A stretch of 64,000 nucleotides of DNA from Chryseobacterium wanjuense (GTDB lineage Bacteria > Bacteroidota > Bacteroidia > Flavobacteriales > Weeksellaceae), in the NCBI RefSeq assembly GCF_900111495.1, contig NZ_FOIU01000005.1:62001-126000 (forward strand), given 5' to 3'. Under the pieces are notes generated by a model. It saw only the letters and a program-made list of their open reading frames with translations, ran no database searches and was not told the DNA's origin. The translations under genes were made by a program, and so were the position numbers. Below are positions 16,821 through 25,534 of this stretch, in pieces (the first letter of the stretch is position 1; each line of letters begins with the position of its first letter).

Positions 16821-18887
16821 ATGAAATATAATACAAGAAATATAGGGATAATAGCACACGTCGATGCCGGAAAAACGACCTTAACGGAAAGATTGCTGTA
16901 TTACACAGGAATGATTCACAAAATAGGAAACGTAGACGAAGGAAATACCACGATGGATAAAGATATCCAGGAGAAAAACCGAGGAATTACGATTTCATCT
17001 GCAGCGATTTCTACCCAATGGAAAAAAGACCAAAATGTTTTCAATATCAACATCATTGATACTCCGGGACACATTGATTTTGCTGTGGAAGTTGAACGTT
17101 CTTTAAGAGTTTTAGACAGTGTTGTGGCAGTTTTCTGCGCTTCTTCGGGAGTTCAGCCACAGACGGAAAATGTTTGGTTCCAAGCTGAGAAACATGGTAT
17201 TTCCAAGATTTGTTTCATCAATAAAATGGACAGAATCGGAGCCGATTTCTTTGCTGTTTTAAATGAAATTAAAGCAAAATTAAATGCAGTTCCTTTGGCT
17301 TTGCAAATTCCGATCGGTTCTGAAGATACTTTTGAAGGCGTCATAGATTTAATCAAACAAAAAGCGTTGTACTGGATCGATGAAAACGGAGAAACGATTA
17401 TTGAAAAAGAAATTCCGGAAAATTATAAAGCCGAGGCTAATGAATGGAGGATAAAATTAATGGAAACTTTAGCAGAATCTGACGAAACTTTCTTCGAGCA
17501 TTTCCTGGATTCCGAAACTCAAATTTCTGAGGAAATGATTGTTGAAGCGATACAAAGAACCTGTCTGTCAAGAAGTTTAGTTCCTGTTTTATGTGGTTCC
17601 GCTTTTAAAAATAAAGGAGTTCAACCGTTGCTTGATGCGATTGTAAGTTACCTTCCTGCTCCCCATCAATTACCTTCTATTAAAGGAAAAGATGCGAAAA
17701 CGGAAGATACTATCGAGCTTGAAAGAAATGAAGAAGAAACTTTTTCAGGGTTGGTTTTCAAAGTGATAATTGACAAACATATGGGTAAACTGGCGATGCT
17801 GAGAATTTATTCAGGAAACATTACATCCGGGGACACTGTTTTGAATGTGAGAACAGGTGAAAATTTCAGAATTTCGAGGATTTTGCAGATGCAGTCGGAC
17901 AAAACCTTAACGATTGAAGAAGGAAAAGCGGGCGATATCGTCGCTTTAACTGGAATAAAAGATTCGAAAACAGGAGATTCTTTATCATCTGTTGAAAAAC
18001 CTGTTTTGCTTGAATCCATTACGATTCCGGCGCCAGTTATCCGCGTTTCGATTGAACCAAAAACAAATGCCGATGAAAAATCTTTCGGATTGGTTTTGGC
18101 TAAAATCCAGGAAGAAGATCCATCGTTGGTCGTTGAAAGAGACCGACAGACAGGTGAAACTTTATTGAGCGGTTTGGGAGAATTGCATCTGGAAGTGACT
18201 TTAGAAAAAATCCGATTGAATCACGGAATTAAGATCAATCAGGGAAAACCTAAGGTTTCGTATCGGGAAATGTTAACCGAAACAAGAACTCACAGAGAAA
18301 AACTGGTGAAACAAAACGGCGGAAACGGCCAGTTTGCCGACATCACTTTTGAAATCGGGCCTCGTGAGGATCATGAAGTCGGCTTGGAATTCATTAATCA
18401 AATTAAAGGCGGCGTGATTCCGAGTGAATTTATTCCGTCTGTTGAGAAAGGCTTCAGAGAAGCGATGGAAAACGGACCGTTGAGCGGAAATCCTTTGGAA
18501 AGCATGAAAGTTACTCTTTTGGATGGATCGACTCACAGCAATGATTCTCATGCTCAGGATTTTGAAGTGGCAGCAAGGGATGGTTTCAGAGCAATAGGAC
18601 AATCTTGTAAACCTAAATTAATGGAACCGATCATGCAAGTTGAAATTCAGACGATTGAAGAATACACAGGAGCCGTAACCGCGGATATCAACAAACGAAG
18701 AGGAATTATCACTTCGATTGATGAAAAATCCGGAAGAAAAATTTTCGCAGCGGAAGTTCCTTTGGCTTCTACTTTCGGATATATTTCTGATCTGAGAACG
18801 TTGACCAGTGGTAGAGCTTCGATCAGCATGAAATTGTCGCACTATGCTTTGGTGCCTGATTTCATGGCAAATACATTAGTGACCTAA
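16821..18887 (+). CDS. fusA: Elongation factor G paralogue
   Basis: A 688-residue translational GTPase starting MKYNTRNIGIIAHVDAGKTT, with G1 AHVDAGKT, G2 RGITI, G3 DTPGH and G4 NKMD. The start at 16821 matches the EF-G N-terminus; the ATG 42 bp upstream adds an odd extension. Domains II-V are full length. There are no ribosomal protein genes beside it, so this is not the str-operon copy. The G1-G2 segment is divergent (TTMDKDIQEKNRGITI, where standard EF-G has a WMEQEQERGITI-type run). It may be a stress or drug-induced EF-G2, or an antibiotic-protection variant. An attenuator-like leader precedes it. Confidence 0.85.
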   Translation: MKYNTRNIGIIAHVDAGKTTLTERLLYYTGMIHKIGNVDEGNTTMDKDIQEKNRGITISSAAISTQWKKDQNVFNINIIDTPGHIDFAVEVERSLRVLDSVVAVFCASSGVQPQTENVWFQAEKHGISKICFINKMDRIGADFFAVLNEIKAKLNAVPLALQIPIGSEDTFEGVIDLIKQKALYWIDENGETIIEKEIPENYKAEANEWRIKLMETLAESDETFFEHFLDSETQISEEMIVEAIQRTCLSRSLVPVLCGSAFKNKGVQPLLDAIVSYLPAPHQLPSIKGKDAKTEDTIELERNEEETFSGLVFKVIIDKHMGKLAMLRIYSGNITSGDTVLNVRTGENFRISRILQMQSDKTLTIEEGKAGDIVALTGIKDSKTGDSLSSVEKPVLLESITIPAPVIRVSIEPKTNADEKSFGLVLAKIQEEDPSLVVERDRQTGETLLSGLGELHLEVTLEKIRLNHGIKINQGKPKVSYREMLTETRTHREKLVKQNGGNGQFADITFEIGPREDHEVGLEFINQIKGGVIPSEFIPSVEKGFREAMENGPLSGNPLESMKVTLLDGSTHSNDSHAQDFEVAARDGFRAIGQSCKPKLMEPIMQVEIQTIEEYTGAVTADINKRRGIITSIDEKSGRKIFAAEVPLASTFGYISDLRTLTSGRASISMKLSHYALVPDFMANTLVT

Positions 18888-18888
18888 A

Positions 18889-18929
18889 AAACGAGGGCTG
18901 TAAATTTATTTTGCAGTCCTTGTTTGGGT
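18889..18929 (+). terminator. Terminator of the EF-G paralogue
   Basis: AAACGAGGGCTG pairs with CAGTCCTTGTTT (12 bp with G-U pairs) around a 13-nt AT loop. A fragment of the GTGAATGGTCAAT repeat family follows at about 18938-18965. Confidence 0.6.
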
Positions 18930-19103
18930 TATAAAGGTGAATGGTCAATGGTGAATTGTGAATTTTTCTTTTCCTCTCGCTGATTAGGCAGATCTTTTTT
19001 ATTAAAAAATACTTCCTAACAATTCTCGATATTAAAACCTCCATCATCCAGCTTCCCGACTTCCAACCCATTACTCTCAAACCCTCCTACTCAACACACT
19101 CTC

Positions 19104-20642
19104 TTACTTCTCCGGCATCACCTTATACGTCGGGTCTTCCTGAATATTCACTTCAATTACGGCTTCGGCATTTTTCAGCATTTTCCGGCAGTCTTCGCTC
19201 AGATGTTTTAAATGTAGTTTTTTGTTTAGTTGAGCATATCTTTTTGACAATTTGTTTAATGCATCAATGGCACTCATATCGACAATACGGCTTTCTTTGA
19301 AATCGATGACCACTTGTTCAGGATCGTTTGTGGGATCAAATTTATCTATGAAAGTAGTTACAGAACCGAAAAATAATGGCCCGTAAATTTCATAATATTT
19401 AATACCATTTTCATCAATATACTTCTTTGCACGAATTCTTTTCGCATTATCCCAGGCAAAAACCAAAGCTGAAATAATAACGCCCACCAACACGGCTAAT
19501 GCCAAATTATGTAAAACAATGGTAATCAGAGCAACCGTTATTCCTACAAAAATATCGGATTTCGGCATTTTGTTGACAATTGTGATTGAAACCCACTGAA
19601 AAGTACTGATCGCGACCATCATCATTACACCTACCAAAGCAGCCATGGGGATTTTTTCAATAAACGGAGCGCCGACCAGAATGATAATTAAAATAGTAAT
19701 CGATGCAATAATCCCGGAAAGTCTTGCCCTCGAACCGGCATTAAGATTCACCAAAGTCTGGGCAACCATCGCACAGCCACCCATTCCGCCGAAAAATCCG
19801 TTGGTCATATTCGCAATACCTTGAGCTACAGATTCTTTATTGGCATTTCCTTTAGAATTGGTAATTTCGTCAACCATGGATAATGTAAGAAGAGATTCAA
19901 TCAGGCCAACTCCCGCCATAATTAATGCGTAAGGGAAAATAATCTTTAACGTTTCCAGAGAAAAAGGAACTTTCGGAATATGGAAGCTTGGAAGACTTCC
20001 GCTGACGTGAGCAATATCTGCAACTGTTTTAGTATTAATATTAAAACCTAAAACAATAGCAAAAACAATAAGGATTGCCACCAAAGAAGCCGGAACAACC
20101 TTCGTGATTTTCGGAAAAAAATAAACAATGGCAATCGTAAGAGCCGTTAAACCCGACATAATATATAAAGAGGTTCCGTGCAGCCAACTGACAACGCCAT
20201 TTGCCTCTGTCATTTTAAACTGTTCAACCTGCGCCATAAAAATAATCACTGCCAAACCATTCAGGAAGCCGTACATGACAGGTTGTGGAATTAATCTTAC
20301 AAATTTTCCCAACTTGAAAATCCCGACCAGCATCTGGAAAATTCCGGCGAGAACTACTGTCGCGAAGAGATATTGTACGCCGTGAGATTGTATTAATGCT
20401 ATTAAAACAACAATCGTAGCTCCCGCTCCACCGGAAACCATTCCCGGACGGCCACCCAAAATTGCGGTTACCAGTCCCATCATAAAAGCAGCATAAAGTC
20501 CCGTTAAAGGTGAAAGCCCCGCAAGAATTGCGAACGAAAGCGACTCGGGAATCATGGTCATGGCGACGGTAAAACCTGCCAGAAGTTCATTTTTGTAATT
20601 TATTTTCTTCGAAAAATCGAATAATACTACTTTATTTTCCAT
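19104..20642 (-). CDS. SulP family anion permease with STAS domain
   Basis: A 512-residue permease: about 10-12 membrane segments over residues 15-400 with SulP signatures (PESLSFAILAGLSPLTGLYA and GGMGGCAMVAQTLVN), then a cytoplasmic STAS domain (VVIDFKESRIVDMSAIDAL, about 440-460). SulP proteins carry sulfate, bicarbonate or related anions; the substrate cannot be assigned here. It is monocistronic with a well-formed promoter. Confidence 0.92.
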   Translation of the reverse strand: MENKVVLFDFSKKINYKNELLAGFTVAMTMIPESLSFAILAGLSPLTGLYAAFMMGLVTAILGGRPGMVSGGAGATIVVLIALIQSHGVQYLFATVVLAGIFQMLVGIFKLGKFVRLIPQPVMYGFLNGLAVIIFMAQVEQFKMTEANGVVSWLHGTSLYIMSGLTALTIAIVYFFPKITKVVPASLVAILIVFAIVLGFNINTKTVADIAHVSGSLPSFHIPKVPFSLETLKIIFPYALIMAGVGLIESLLTLSMVDEITNSKGNANKESVAQGIANMTNGFFGGMGGCAMVAQTLVNLNAGSRARLSGIIASITILIIILVGAPFIEKIPMAALVGVMMMVAISTFQWVSITIVNKMPKSDIFVGITVALITIVLHNLALAVLVGVIISALVFAWDNAKRIRAKKYIDENGIKYYEIYGPLFFGSVTTFIDKFDPTNDPEQVVIDFKESRIVDMSAIDALNKLSKRYAQLNKKLHLKHLSEDCRKMLKNAEAVIEVNIQEDPTYKVMPEK

Positions 20643-20649
20643 TCGGATG

Positions 20650-20680
20650 CAAAGGTATGCACTAGAAATTTTGTGTACAA
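20650..20680 (-). promoter_or_regulatory. SulP gene promoter
   Basis: On the minus strand TTG, 20 bp, then TACCTTTG is a near-perfect Bacteroidota promoter. The -7 box lies only 7 bp from the ATG, so the mRNA is probably leaderless or nearly so. Confidence 0.7.
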
Positions 20681-21372
20681 TTTTTCAGAATATTCATTTA
20701 ATATTTCACAAAATGTAGATGGTTACAGTGCTTCTTTATCAAATATAAAGCACACACAGATATTTCACACTATAATCCACTTATCCTATACTATTTTCAT
20801 CAAAAGCGTATTTTAACAAAATTTTTTACTTTGTTTTTTGGGTTTGATTTCTATTTTTTTATATATTTGGAAATGAAGATATTAATTATTTCTTAAAATT
20901 TCAATAAATACAATAGAATAAATCTAAATAAATTCTATTGAAGAATATAATAAAAGTAAGAAATTAACAAAAAATTTATATAAAGAGAAAATTGCATGAA
21001 AGAGCTTTAATAGGTAATATATTATTCATACTTAAAATAAGAAAAGGTTAGAATATAAGGTTTTACTAAGCGAAAGGGATGAAAAAACGAATGATCGCTC
21101 AAAGCATTGACGGATGTAATATGAATACGCAAGGAATTCTTTACAATATACACTGAAATCAATAACACTGGATTTTATACTGGGGTATTTGTTTGGTCAA
21201 AAATTGTCTGAGTCTGTAACAGAATCATGGTTTTGTTATTTCAAATCAAATAATATTTTGATCTGAAATTTTTATTAGCCTTTTTTTTAACTTATTCTTA
21301 TATTATATATCAGAAATATGATCCTATTTCGTTTTGCATGCAGACTATTTAATAAATAACAATTTATTAAAA
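20681..21372. other. Long AT-rich gap without a recognisable gene
   Basis: About 690 bp of very AT-rich sequence. The only ORFs are a roughly 25-codon run near 21079 and similar noise. No stable hairpin, repeat or promoter of consensus quality was seen. It may hold the regulatory region of the HTH pair that follows. Confidence 0.5.
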
Positions 21373-21798
21373 ATGCTATACAAAGAAATACATATAGGAC
21401 AATTTATCAAAGAGAGAGTCGATGAACAGGAAATTTCTATGGAAAGAATCTGTAATTTTCTGAAGAAAGACGATGAGTTCATTGAAAAAGTTTACAAAAG
21501 CAAATCCATAGACACAGACCTTCTTCTCCGTTGGTCTAAATTATTGGAGTACGACTTTTTCAGACTTTACAGCTCCCATCTTATTTTATATTCTCCCCCA
21601 TCTGCTGTTAATAAAAGTACCAGCCAGAAATCTGAAAAAATTCCTTATTTCAGAAAAAATATCTATACCCAGGAGATTAAAGAATTTATTATTAAAAAAA
21701 TTCAGTCCGGCGAGATGACACAGAGTGATGTGATCAAAGAATATTCTATTCCCAAGAGTACGCTGCACCGTTGGCTTCAAAAAAACGATACCAATTAA
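21373..21798 (+). CDS. HTH/transposase-like small regulator (second copy)
   Basis: A 141-residue paralogue of the 231-668 protein. Near-identical motifs are LLRWSKLLEYDFFRLYSSHL, FRKNIYTQEI and the C-terminal HTH (GEMTQSDVIKEYSIPKSTLH). The start at 21373 (MLYKEIHIG) aligns with the other copy; an ATG 39 bp upstream is possible. A 15-bp gap links it to the next gene. It is presumably DNA-binding, with an unknown target. Confidence 0.72.
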   Translation: MLYKEIHIGQFIKERVDEQEISMERICNFLKKDDEFIEKVYKSKSIDTDLLLRWSKLLEYDFFRLYSSHLILYSPPSAVNKSTSQKSEKIPYFRKNIYTQEIKEFIIKKIQSGEMTQSDVIKEYSIPKSTLHRWLQKNDTN

Positions 21799-21813
21799 AA
21801 CACAAAAAAAAAT

Positions 21814-22140
21814 ATGCGTCCGAACTATAAAAAGATTTATCTGGATATGTTGAAACAGGATCAGCCGGAAAAGCTGCAGGATCCTAAAATACAATCACTT
21901 CTGAAAAACCTTAAAACAACAGAAGATGTTCTGAATTTTAATGAACTGGTTTTTAAACAATCTAAGGAAAGCTTAAGAAACAACCAGAAATTAAAAACCT
22001 ACGACAAGAAAACAATGCTGAAACTGTTGCAATATCAAAAAAAGCACGGATTTTCGACGAGTTTTATGTCTAAAAAATATAAAATAAGCAGAACCACTCT
22101 TGCAAAATGGAAGAAAACTTTCGAAGAGGAAATTTTATAA
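21814..22140 (+). CDS. Small HTH protein, partner of the preceding gene
   Basis: A 108-residue basic protein. The C-terminal 40 residues form a helix-turn-helix-like unit (YQKKHGFSTSFMSKKYKISR, then TTLAKWKK) similar in style to the HTH of its partner. The N-terminal part matches the truncated protein at 1-184. Two small HTH proteins encoded together twice in one window suggest a heteromeric regulator or a cassette that duplicates as a unit. Confidence 0.7.
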   Translation: MRPNYKKIYLDMLKQDQPEKLQDPKIQSLLKNLKTTEDVLNFNELVFKQSKESLRNNQKLKTYDKKTMLKLLQYQKKHGFSTSFMSKKYKISRTTLAKWKKTFEEEIL

Positions 22141-22153
22141 TACAATCATACAG

Positions 22154-22178
22154 CCGGTAAAATTTACCGGTTTTTTTT
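22154..22178 (+). terminator. Terminator of the HTH pair
   Basis: The palindrome CCGGTAAA-A-TTTACCGG is followed by eight T residues. Confidence 0.85.
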
Positions 22179-22396
22179 ATTTTATTTAAGGCAAGATTAA
22201 GTTAAAAATAAAAAAATAAACCGTTTTGTCATTTTTAAACAATTAAATTTTTACACAAAAATAAACGGGAAACAAAAAATTCAGATCTAAAGTATTGTAT
22301 GAAGTGAATAAAATATAAAGATTTAATTAAGAAATTTAATGTAAACAAAATAGGAACATTTAAATAAAATAATTAATAATCAACAAGTTACATTAA

Positions 22397-22455
22397 AATA
22401 GTATGCGAATGGTATACTATTTTTTTTGCATTTTCATGAAATTTGTTTCCCTTTG
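22397..22455 (+). promoter_or_regulatory. Regulated promoter of hairpin/peptide array 1
   Basis: A hairpin (AATAGTAT/ATACTATT) with a T-run overlaps a -33 TTG (22426-22428). After exactly 19 bp comes TCCCTTTG (22448-22455). The spacer holds the palindrome TTCATGAA (22433-22440). The same hairpin-TTG-TTCATGAA-box order recurs at 24782-24841; at 27254-27283 the box, spacing and palindrome recur with a weaker hairpin. The palindrome is a candidate operator for the TPR-HTH regulators encoded downstream. Confidence 0.65.
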
Positions 22456-22620
22456 CAACAGAAAAACACACAACGCATTTGAAAAACTTTCGAAGTCAAC
22501 AAATGCAAACATGAAAAGGGAAAAAAAGTTTTGACACAAAAACACAGATGAAAAAAAGAAGTTTATGCCGGGATCGCCCCAAAAAAATCCCGGTGTAAAT
22601 TTCAAAACTAAAAAACACAA

Positions 22621-22722
22621 ATGAAAGAATGGAATTCGATGTCGGGAAAATGCCCCAAGCTCCCGACTGAGATTCCAGACGAAAACACAAATGATGAAGA
22701 AAATTTTCAATTAAAAACATAA
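22621..22722 (+). CDS. Putative 33-residue peptide, array 1 unit 2
   Basis: Encodes MKEWNSMSGKCPKLPTEIPD followed by ENTNDEENFQLKT. It has one Cys, two Pro-rich turns and an acidic Asn-rich tail; no signal peptide. It is one of three tandem near-identical ORFs preceding a TPR-membrane-HTH regulator. It could be a signal peptide for that regulator, a peptide natural-product precursor, or chance coding over a structured RNA. Confidence 0.45.
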   Translation: MKEWNSMSGKCPKLPTEIPDENTNDEENFQLKT

Positions 22723-22729
22723 AACACAA

Positions 22730-22831
22730 ATGAAAGGATGGAATTCAACGTCGGGAAAATGCCCCAAGCTCCCGACTGAGGTTCCAGACGAAAACACAAA
22801 TGATGAAGAAAATTTTCAATCAAAAACATAA
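22730..22831 (+). CDS. Putative 33-residue peptide, array 1 unit 3
   Basis: Encodes MKGWNSTSGKCPKLPTEVPD with the tail ENTNDEENFQSKT. It differs from unit 2 at five residues (E3G, M7T, I18V, L31S and related codons), and the frame is intact. The start codon lies 8 nt after the previous stop in the context AACACAAATG. Confidence 0.45.
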   Translation: MKGWNSTSGKCPKLPTEVPDENTNDEENFQSKT

Positions 22832-22838
22832 AACACAA

Positions 22839-22931
22839 ATGAAAGGATGGAATTCAACGTCGGGAAAATGCCCCAAGCTCCCGACTGAGGTTCCAGACGA
22901 AAACACAAATGATGAAAATTTCATACACTGA
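22839..22931 (+). CDS. Putative 30-residue peptide, array 1 unit 4
   Basis: Identical to unit 3 through residue 26, then shortened to end ENFIH. It is the last unit before the array terminator at 22960-23015. Confidence 0.45.
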   Translation: MKGWNSTSGKCPKLPTEVPDENTNDENFIH

Positions 22932-22959
22932 AAAAAAGTAAAAATACATAATGAGGGAT

Positions 22960-23015
22960 TATAGCAGAGAAAATGGGTAATATTTTTCTCATCCTGATAT
23001 TACCCGGCTGCTATA
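22960..23015 (+). terminator. Structured end of array 1
   Basis: A two-part hairpin: TATAGCAG/CTGCTATA outside and GGGTAATA/TATTACCC inside. It follows ATAATGAGGGA. Array 2 ends the same way with different bases in the same pairs (TTATAG/CTATAA, GCAGGTAAT/ATTGCCTGC), so the fold rather than the sequence is kept. Confidence 0.65.
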
Positions 23016-23234
23016 AATTTTAAAACAATAATTTAATTCTAAAAAAATAGAAACCTTTTTAAAAATTTACAAGAAAAAGGTACACACAATCAATATTCAT
23101 CAATAAATATTATTAATCATAACGATAAATTTGATTAAAACTTAATATTTATTCTTTTTTTTCAATCAACAATCTTATTTTTGTAGGCTAATTAACACAA
23201 TCAGTTATTTTAACTTCAAGGGGTGAAAGTTAAT

Positions 23235-24743
23235 ATGAATAAAATACTCATTTTTATAAGAAGCAGCATTGTACTGCTTGTCTTCGTATGCTCAAATAGA
23301 GCAGCCGGCCAACAAAATCAACTGAAACAAATTGATGATCTTCTGGTAAAAGCAGATAATTATAATAAAAAATTTCAGGATATTAATGAACTGAAAACCG
23401 CTCAGCAGGCTTATAGTCTGGCTCAAAAAGCTGGAGATGACAATAGAGAAGCTAAAAGTGTCTATTATATAGCCCGGTCTTTATTCAATCTAGGTTTGTT
23501 TAAGGAAAGCCTTTCTTATGTGGAAAAAGCAGATTCTGAAAAACATTTTACCAAAGATCCTATTCAAAAGGTTTTATTCACAGAATTGAAGGCCTACCTT
23601 TATAAATCTTTGAAGCTGGATTCTCAAAGTAAGAAAGAATTTACAAATGCTTTTTCACTGCTTGGCGATAATAACAGCAATGATGCCTTTGAAATCAGAT
23701 CCAGAATCTATGCAAATCTATCGCAAAATACTACTAATCAAGACTCTATACTCATCTATTATAATCTTCAAAAAGAAGAATTAAAGAAATTGCCTGAGAA
23801 AAAATATTTTGGAGCTTATTGTGAAAACTACAACTATATCGGAAATTTTTATCTGGGAAATAATAAGCTTGATTCTGCCTATTATTATCTGGATAAAAGC
23901 TACCAGCTCAAACAAAAATATAAGGATCCCGTACTTTACGAGCAATATTATTTTCTAGGCTCTTACTACAAGCAAAAAAAAGAATATAATAAAGCATTGG
24001 ATTATTTTCTTAAATGTTATGAAAATATGAAGAAGTATTCATCCAGACTTGAATATTTTCGTTCTGTATACTCTCAACTTACTTCTACCTATTCATCGCT
24101 AGGAAATAAAGCAAAGCAAAAAGAATTTGAAGATCTGGGGAAAAAGACCGATATGAAAATCCTTACAGAGCAAAACAAGAATGTAGAACATGCACTGAAT
24201 ATTATTTTAAATGACCAGGAAAAAGAATTAAAAAAATCTGAAACAACAAAATACATCTGGATTTTTACCGGGATTCTGGCTTTAATATTAATTTTTATTT
24301 TCGTTTACCGCATTTTAAGAAAAAATTTAAAACATAAAGAAATACTCATTACCGAAGTTCACAGTACCCTTCAGGAAAAAGAAGAAATTATTTCTCAAAA
24401 GACTGTTGAGACTGAAGAACTTCAGCTTAGGGTAAATGATGCTTATAATGAAGTGATTGACCTTGCCAAAAAAAATGATCCTTCTTTTTATTTTCGTTTT
24501 CAGGAAGTCTATCCTGATTTTCAGAAAAAGCTTTTAAAATACAGCCCGGGTCTCCGGACTTCCGAGCTTAGTCTTTGTGCTTACACTTTTTTAGGATTTA
24601 ATGTGAAAGATATTGCAGATTATACATTCAAATCTGTGAACACCGTACGGAATAGAAAACAAAACCTTAGAAAGAAATTTAATTTATCCGGTGAACAAGA
24701 TATGGCGATTTGGTTAAGAAATTTAACTGAAAGAAAAAACTAG
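23235..24743 (+). CDS. TPR membrane regulator with C-terminal LuxR-like HTH (1)
   Basis: A 502-residue protein. A signal peptide (MNKILIFIRSSIVLLVFVCS) leads to TPR-type helical repeats (about 30-310) predicted to be periplasmic, a membrane helix (YIWIFTGILALILIFIFVY, about 337-356), a coiled coil, and a conserved C-terminus with an HTH (AYTFLGFNVKDIADYTFKSV, then NTVRNRKQNLRKKF). The ATG at 23235 matches the paralogue's start context (AGTTAATATGAA); an upstream GTG is rejected. TPR sensing outside with DNA binding inside suits peptide or small-ligand sensing, and the hairpin/peptide array lies directly upstream. Confidence 0.82.
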   Translation: MNKILIFIRSSIVLLVFVCSNRAAGQQNQLKQIDDLLVKADNYNKKFQDINELKTAQQAYSLAQKAGDDNREAKSVYYIARSLFNLGLFKESLSYVEKADSEKHFTKDPIQKVLFTELKAYLYKSLKLDSQSKKEFTNAFSLLGDNNSNDAFEIRSRIYANLSQNTTNQDSILIYYNLQKEELKKLPEKKYFGAYCENYNYIGNFYLGNNKLDSAYYYLDKSYQLKQKYKDPVLYEQYYFLGSYYKQKKEYNKALDYFLKCYENMKKYSSRLEYFRSVYSQLTSTYSSLGNKAKQKEFEDLGKKTDMKILTEQNKNVEHALNIILNDQEKELKKSETTKYIWIFTGILALILIFIFVYRILRKNLKHKEILITEVHSTLQEKEEIISQKTVETEELQLRVNDAYNEVIDLAKKNDPSFYFRFQEVYPDFQKKLLKYSPGLRTSELSLCAYTFLGFNVKDIADYTFKSVNTVRNRKQNLRKKFNLSGEQDMAIWLRNLTERKN

Positions 24744-24781
24744 AATAAAAATAAAAAACTAACTATCAACAAGTTAAATAA

Positions 24782-24841
24782 AAGTAGTATATGAATAGTA
24801 TACTACTTTTTTTGTGTTTTCATGAAAATTGTTTCCCTTTG
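24782..24841 (+). promoter_or_regulatory. Regulated promoter of array 2
   Basis: Hairpin AAGTAGTAT/ATACTACTT, TTG at 24812-24814, palindrome TTTTCATGAAAA at 24817-24828, and TCCCTTTG at 24834-24841. The 19-bp spacer equals that of array 1. The hairpin also serves as a terminator for the regulator gene that ends at 24743. Confidence 0.65.
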
Positions 24842-24857
24842 TACCAGAAAAACACAG

Positions 24858-24953
24858 ATGAAGAATAGAAATTTTATGTCGGGAAATGCCCCAAAAAATT
24901 CCCGGCATACATTTCAAAAAACAAAAAACACAAATGATGAAAATTTTTCATAA
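24858..24953 (+). CDS. Putative 31-residue peptide, array 2 unit 1
   Basis: Encodes MKNRNFMSGNAPKNSRHTFQ followed by KTKNTNDENFS. It shares MSG, P-K and the N-T-N-D-E-N-F tail with the array 1 peptides but lacks the Cys. It starts 17 nt after the promoter box. It is the only intact ORF of this type in array 2. Confidence 0.4.
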   Translation: MKNRNFMSGNAPKNSRHTFQKTKNTNDENFS

Positions 24954-25295
24954 GTAAATAACAAAGTAAAAATGAAAGGATGGAATTCTAAGTCGGGAAG
25001 TTGCCCAAAATTTCCCGGCTAAAATTCCGAACCAGAACACAAACGATGAAAATTTTCAATTAGCAAATAAAAAAAGTAAAAATGAAAGGGGAAATTCTAT
25101 GTCGGGGGGGGGCGACCTCAAACTCCCGGCATACATTTCAAAAAAAAACAAACACAAATGATGAAATTTTTTTCAAAATTCTAAACACAAATGAAAGGAT
25201 GGAATTCTAAGTCGCGAAAACGCCCTGTTCCCGACTAAAATTCCAGACGAAAACAAATGATGAAAGTTTTAAAATTTAAAAACACAAAAAACACA
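24858..25295 (+). repeat. Tandem hairpin/peptide units, array 2
   Basis: Four units related to array 1 but more diverged, each with a paired core: ATGTCGGGAA/TTCCCGGCAT; AGTCGGGAA/TTCCCGGCT; ATGTCGGG/CTCCCGGCAT; AGTCGCGAA/TTCCCGACT. Stems are largely kept by compensating changes, whereas the peptide frame is broken in units 2-4 (short 16- and 15-residue products, and a 42-residue product at 25082). Unit 3 has a run of nine G residues (25104-25112) that sets the frame. Confidence 0.72.
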
Positions 25296-25307
25296 TAATG
25301 AGGGAAC

Positions 25308-25354
25308 TTATAGCTGCAGGTAATGTAATCATCCCTATATTGCCTGCCCTATAA
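25308..25354 (+). terminator. Structured end of array 2
   Basis: TTATAG/CTATAA outside and GCAGGTAAT/ATTGCCTGC inside, after CATAATGAGGGA. It covaries with the end hairpin of array 1. Confidence 0.65.
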
Positions 25355-25534
25355 TTTCTTAAAATCCTAAATTCTACATTTTTTGCATTTGCGGTAAAAC
25401 TTATTTTCTTATAAATTTTATTAATTAAATCAAATAATTTAAATATAAATCTTCAATTAATTTTCGCATCTACGATTTTATTTTAGTAACTTAGTAAGAT
25501 ACTGTCATGATAACTTTAAGGGGCGGAAGTTAAT

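Larger units (their letters stand above)
22540..22931 (+). repeat. Tandem hairpin/peptide units, array 1
   Basis: Four head-to-tail units, the last three of about 100 bp and almost identical. Each holds the stem GTCGGGA/TCCCGAC (unit 1: GCCGGGAT/ATCCCGGT) around a loop containing GCCCCAA, flanked by weaker GGAAT/ATTCC pairing, then AACACAAATGATGAA and a TGAAAATTTTCA-like palindrome. The base pairs vary between units while pairing is kept. The unit also encodes short in-frame peptides. A separate minor ORF, MKREKKF, precedes it. Confidence 0.8.

Noticed and set aside
18273..18842. Antisense ORFs within the EF-G paralogue
   Set aside because: They are overlapping frames created by codon bias of the real gene; no independent signals.
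22417..22729. Two Phe-rich minus-strand ORFs over array 1
   Set aside because: They are the reverse of the tandem hairpin/peptide units; the repeats alone keep them open.
25104..25112. Confident phase-variation call on the nine-G tract
   Set aside because: The tract sits in a unit with other frame defects and could also be a sequencing artefact; kept only as a remark in the array entry.
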